Shown here in pieces: positions 60,722-64,000 of a stretch of DNA of 64,000 nucleotides. A program made the position numbers and the translations under genes. Source of the DNA: Caldilineaceae bacterium (GTDB lineage Bacteria; Chloroflexota; Anaerolineae; Caldilineales; Caldilineaceae); assembly GCA_020634815.1 (NCBI GenBank), contig JACKBA010000027.1, positions 1-64,000 of the forward strand, read 5' to 3'. Each line of letters opens with the position of its first letter. Positions within the stretch are counted from its first letter, which is position 1. Under the pieces are notes generated by a model, which saw only the letters and a list, made by a program, of their open reading frames with translations, was not told where the DNA came from and did not search any database.

Positions 60722-62760
60722 TCAGGCCGGTTCGCTGACCAGGTGCGCCAGGCTCAAGGCTATCTCCTCGGTGGCAGGTCGAAGCCGCAGCGCAGCCGCA
60801 GCCTGCACGAACCTCGTCACGTCAAAGTGTTCGACCACGGCGCGCTGGCGTAGCGGCCACGGCAGCAGATGCTGGTACGCGCCGAGCGACAGCGTCCCTT
60901 CATACTGGTGCACGTGCTCCTGGAGATAGCGCGTCGCCTGCTCATTGCTGATGGCAGGCAGGCCGCGCGGCGCTTCCGGCAGCAGCAGCGCCAGCCCTGG
61001 CTGCTGCGACTCGCGCACCGCCAGGTGCGGGCGCAGCAAGTCGAGCAGCGCCTGCCCGTAGACATCGCCCAGCCAGTGAAAGAGCAGCCAGCCATCAGGC
61101 GTCTCCACGATCGGCGCGTCGCCCGGCGCCAGCCCGAACGTGCGCGGCAGAGATTGCGCCAGCTCAAAGCTCAACAACTGGCGCGCCGAGAGAAAAGGTA
61201 GCTTGGCCTGTTCGCCGGCGCCGCGGCCGCGCGTCACCCACAATGCCTCACCGTCGAACCAGTTCACGTCCAGCGGGCGCCCTTCCAACGTGAGCACTTC
61301 GCGATCCAGCCACAGCGGATCGACGGCGGCGATCACCTCCTGGCTGGCCTGGTCGCGAATCTTCAACGTCGCCGGCCGGTTTTGGATGTTGCTGTAGAGA
61401 CTCAGCGGCGCGTGTTCGGATGCCTGCAAGTCGACCAGCCGTTTGAGCCGGTCGCCGGCGCGCCACTCGCCCGCCCGCGCCGCGCGCAGATAGCGCACCT
61501 CTTGTAGCCGCCCCAGGATCGCCTCAAGATCCGCTGGGGTCAGCAGCCCGTCAAAGAGCGCGGCCAGGGGCGCCAGACGCAGCGCGCCGGTCGGGCTTTG
61601 CAGCAGCAGGCTGAAGATCTGCTGGACGGCCACCGATGCCCGAAAAGAGGGCGCGGCTGGCGCAGGCTCCGGCGCGTCGCGCAACGCGCGCAGCAGTGCC
61701 TCCTCCAGCGGCGTGCGATAGAAGCAGGTCGCCTGGAGCGCCTGCCGGCGGCGGCCGCCGCGGCCGATACGCTGGGTAAAGGCCGCTGCGCTGCCCGGCG
61801 CGCCGATCAGAATGGCGGCATCGATGGAGCCGATATCGATGCCCAGTTCCAGCGTGCTGCTGGCGAAGCAGAGCGCAGCACCGGCCTGAAGCGAACTGCT
61901 CCTCGATCGCGTGGCGGCGCTGGCGTTCGAGGTTGGAGTAATGGACAAAGACCTGCTGGCCAAAGGGCGAATCGCTGCGCCGGATCGCAGCCGCATACGC
62001 CTCGACCTCGGCGCGCGTGTTGCAGAAGGCGAGTGCCTTACGCCAGCCGCGCGCCTGAAAGGTCGCCAGGAACTCCTGGCGCGGCCGGCGAATCTGGCGC
62101 CAGCGGCAGCAGGTCGATCTGGCGCGTGCGCCCGCCGGGGACAGTGATCACCTGGGGCGCCGGGAATAGCGGGCGGCCACCGTCGCCAGGTCCGCCAGCG
62201 TCGCCGAAAGCGCAGCGTACTGAATGTGTGCGCCGGGCGCATCGCCGGCCTGGGCAGCGTAAACGCACCTGGCGCAGGCGGGCGAGCACCACGCATCTGA
62301 TCGCCGCGCGCCTCGCCGGCGAGCACATGCAGCTCGTCGAGCACCACACCGGCCACGTGCATGCAAGGCGTGCGGCTGTTTCGCCAGCAGCGCGTCGAGC
62401 GATTCGGGCGTCGTCAGCAGCAGGTCGGCGGGGCGCTGCGGGTCGAAGCTATCCAGGTCGCGTCTTGACCGCCAGCCGCACGCGCAGGCGATCCAACGGC
62501 GCGTCCAGCCGGTTGGCGATGTCGGCGATCAGCGCGGGTGGGCAGCAGATAGAGCAGCGTCAACCGGGCTTCGCTGCGATCGGGCGGCAGGTGGCGTTCG
62601 ATGAGCGGCGCCAGCGCGGCTTCGGTCTTGCTGCTGGCCGTGGGCGCAGAGCATCACGTTGGCGCCGTCGAGCAGCGGCGGGATGGCGGCGAGTTGGGCA
62701 GGAGTGAAAGCGCCGTGGCGGGCGAAGAAGGGCGACCAGGTGCGGGAGGCGGGATTTGAG
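60722..62760 (-). pseudogene. Lhr-type large DEAD/DEAH helicase, frame-broken
   Basis: The C-terminal two thirds is in one frame from about 61900 down to 60722: CFASSTLELGIDIGSIDAAI, QRIGRGGRRRQALQATCFYR, then the Lhr-type winged-helix/beta domain. The N-terminal part is in pieces. FTPAQLAAIPPLLDGANVML, an ATP-motif stretch ASSKTEAAL, TTPESLDALLAKQPHAL and VVLDELHVLAGEARGDQ lie in different frames, with at least five small indels between 61900 and 62700. Either the gene is decayed or the sequence has errors there. Confidence 0.7.
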
Positions 62761-62793
62761 GAGGTGCGGACGGATCGGAGCCGATCGTGTTGT

Positions 62794-63144
62794 TCATGCC
62801 GGCAGTGAACTGAGATACCGTTGATAGGCTGCCACCAGATTCTGCTCGATCGTTGCGTGCAATGGCGTCTGTTGATACGGGTTCTTTTCGGCAGCCCGAA
62901 AGATTTGTTTGGCGCACCGCTTGCACAGAAGGTAGCCGATCAGGATGCCCGTTTTGCGATAGATGTAAGCGTTGAGCGAGATCGCTTCCTGCCCCTTCAC
63001 CGTAAGCAGATCGACGGGCCGGCCGCAACCGGGACACGCTTCCTCGTCACAAAACCAATAGCCTTTGATGGCGTTTCCAAAGCGAGCTTTGGACATTCTG
63101 AACATTTCGGCGAGCAGGTTATCGACAGAGTCTTCGGGTTTCAT
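62794..63144 (-). CDS. Small zinc-ribbon protein, unknown function
   Basis: 116 residues from ATG 63144 with GGAGG just upstream. Two Cys pairs (WFCDEEACPGCGRP and LLCKRCAKQIF) can hold a zinc ion. An N-terminal helix (VDNLLAEMFRMSKARFGNAI) and C-terminal helix (ATIEQNLVAAYQRYLSSL) flank it. Family not recognised. Follows upstream of the broken helicase on the same strand. Confidence 0.7.
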   Translation of the reverse strand: MKPEDSVDNLLAEMFRMSKARFGNAIKGYWFCDEEACPGCGRPVDLLTVKGQEAISLNAYIYRKTGILIGYLLCKRCAKQIFRAAEKNPYQQTPLHATIEQNLVAAYQRYLSSLPA

Positions 63145-63200
63145 CACTCCTCCACCCAGCAGGTTTTGCACATGGCGCCTGCATGTTCATGGCAGTATGT

Positions 63201-63362
63201 TCAGCATCCCCAGACGGAGATATCTAATCCGCGGTAGCTTTCCGTCCGCCGCCAGACCTTTTCCGCCCACGGTTTGCCCGGCGTGCGGTCGAAGATGACC
63301 AGGTGCGCCTCGCCGGCGCCGCTGGCATCAGCGTAGGCCCGGGTCTGCGTCAGGGCAACACC
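63201..63362 (-). pseudogene. C-terminal fragment of an ATPase/nuclease-like protein
   Basis: The stretch LTQTRAYADASGAGEAHLVI, DRTPGKPWAEKVW and a terminal ISVWGC is the recurrent C-terminal end of AAA-ATPase/PD-(D/E)XK-like proteins (YADR-G--EAHLVIFDR-P--W-EK). It is fused in frame to unrelated upstream residues, so only the tail survives. Confidence 0.45.
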
Positions 63363-63399
63363 CTGAATTGTGCGGTTGTTTACGTCCATGCCTCGATCT

Positions 63400-63822
63400 C
63401 CGAACTCTGTGTCGAAAGGATCCACAAAGCGCACGCCTTCCAGGATCGAGCCGGGGTTGAAATCCTCACTAAGATAACGCCGATCTGATTGAGGCGCGCG
63501 CCGCCCAGATCTGTGCATCATAGTATGCCAATGCGTGCTGACGACGCCGCGGCCGGCTTCGAACACGATAGCAGGCGTCAGGTCGAGCGTTGGCCAGGAC
63601 AGCGCAAATGCTTGCACGATGCGCAGTGCGTCGTCAGGCGACATGGCCAGCTTCTGGCTGGCGCGCATGAACTCTGCCAGCGACTGCACGCTGAGTATCC
63701 CACGGCGACCGGCGCAGCCGCTGCAACACCTGCTGCGCACGCTCATTTTTGCGTTCATCGCGGGGGTCGTAGGCGTAAACCAGAAGGTTGGTGTCGACTA
63801 GAATCGTTGTGGTGCTGGGCAT
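63400..63822 (-). pseudogene. VapC-like PIN toxin, frame-broken
   Basis: From ATG 63822, TTILVDTNLLVYAYDPRDER starts a PIN domain. The following SVQSLAEFMRASQKLAMSPD and LTPAIVFEAGRG lie in another frame, and YYDAQIWAARLNQIGVIL then SEDFNPGSILEGVRFVDPF in yet others. At least two single-base changes break the gene, or there are sequencing errors. Confidence 0.6.
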
Positions 63823-63825
63823 GGC

Positions 63826-64000
63826 TTAGCCCTGCTCGTCGTAGTAATCCTCACGCGTCCACCGATGCGGCGGCCTGGGCAGCGACCGTGCCCGCACCAC
63901 AGCAAAGGATGCCAGTACCCTCCTGCCAGGCCGCCTCGTCGGGCGGCAGCGGGGTTGCTGGATGCGGTCTGGGGTTGCCCCAAGAACGCATCCACCGCCT
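63826..64000 (-). pseudogene. Antitoxin-like fragment (runs off window end), frame-broken
   Basis: The end SLPRPPHRWTREDYYDEQG before TAA at 63826-63828 is a typical antitoxin C-terminus placed 4 bp before the PIN toxin. Upstream, PHPATPLPPDEAAWQE lies in a different frame, so a frameshift occurs around 63900. Confidence 0.45.

Overview
The window is high-GC bacterial DNA, gene-dense on both strands, with no rRNA or tRNA genes that I can see. Large choice-of-anchor/WD40 secreted proteins, C11 peptidases, peptide-type ABC importers, STAND-like giants and many families of short intergenic palindromes together suggest a filamentous Chloroflexota (Caldilinea/Anaerolineae-like) genome. This assignment is an inference from gene style, not from a marker gene.

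Layout. 0-10.7 kb is a defence island: the tail of an unrecognised gene, an OLD-like AAA ATPase with its Toprim-like DUF4276 partner, a DUF1156 adenine-methylase gene cut by an IS3-family element (with loss of its middle part), a small protein, a TIGR02391/HEPN protein and a PLD-SNF2 nuclease-helicase. 10.7-11.8 kb holds relics (reverse-transcriptase tail, broken secreted protein). 11.8-16.5 kb encodes one 1559-residue secreted protein with a choice-of-anchor L domain, a metzincin-type zinc protease, 14 WD40 repeats, two OAA-type lectin repeats and a VHL-beta-like tail. 17-19.6 kb has a sugar isomerase-like TIM barrel and an enolase-superfamily enzyme. 19.8-22.8 kb has a membrane protein and a two-component system, then a Phd/PIN toxin-antitoxin pair and a membrane-anchored C11 peptidase (minus strand) to 26.3 kb. 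26.9-28.5 kb is a mercuric-reductase-like flavoprotein.

28.5-41.2 kb is a catabolic cluster: a divergent GntR/FCD repressor with a clear palindromic operator, a dipeptide-type ABC importer (binding protein and two permeases, no ATPases), a URO-D-like protein, a sialidase with LamG and PKD-like domains, a Gfo/Idh/MocA dehydrogenase, an RraA-like protein, two DapA/NanA-family lyases and an aldo/keto reductase. Sialic acid or a related sugar acid is the likely substrate. 41.5-46.8 kb has a SulP transporter, another aldo/keto reductase, a four-helix-bundle protein and a low-complexity protein. 46.8-48.3 kb is repeat-rich, including an exact 62-bp-period array of self-complementary cores. 48.3-52.7 kb is a methyl-group cluster: a non-pyrrolysine MttB-family methyltransferase, a GcvT-like protein and a sarcosine-oxidase-like flavoenzyme.

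52.7-59.2 kb (minus) is a two-gene overlapping operon: a 1677-residue STAND/NLR-like P-loop protein and a 485-residue protein with a degenerate P-loop and a C-terminal HEPN motif. It is the best candidate here for an undescribed defence system. A lone sugar-binding lipoprotein follows on the other strand, then a frame-broken Lhr-type helicase, a zinc-ribbon protein and broken toxin-antitoxin genes to the end.

Short palindromic repeats are a running theme. At least seven families lie between genes, and three genes (DUF1156, four-helix-bundle, sarcosine-oxidase-like) carry such a palindrome inserted in frame.
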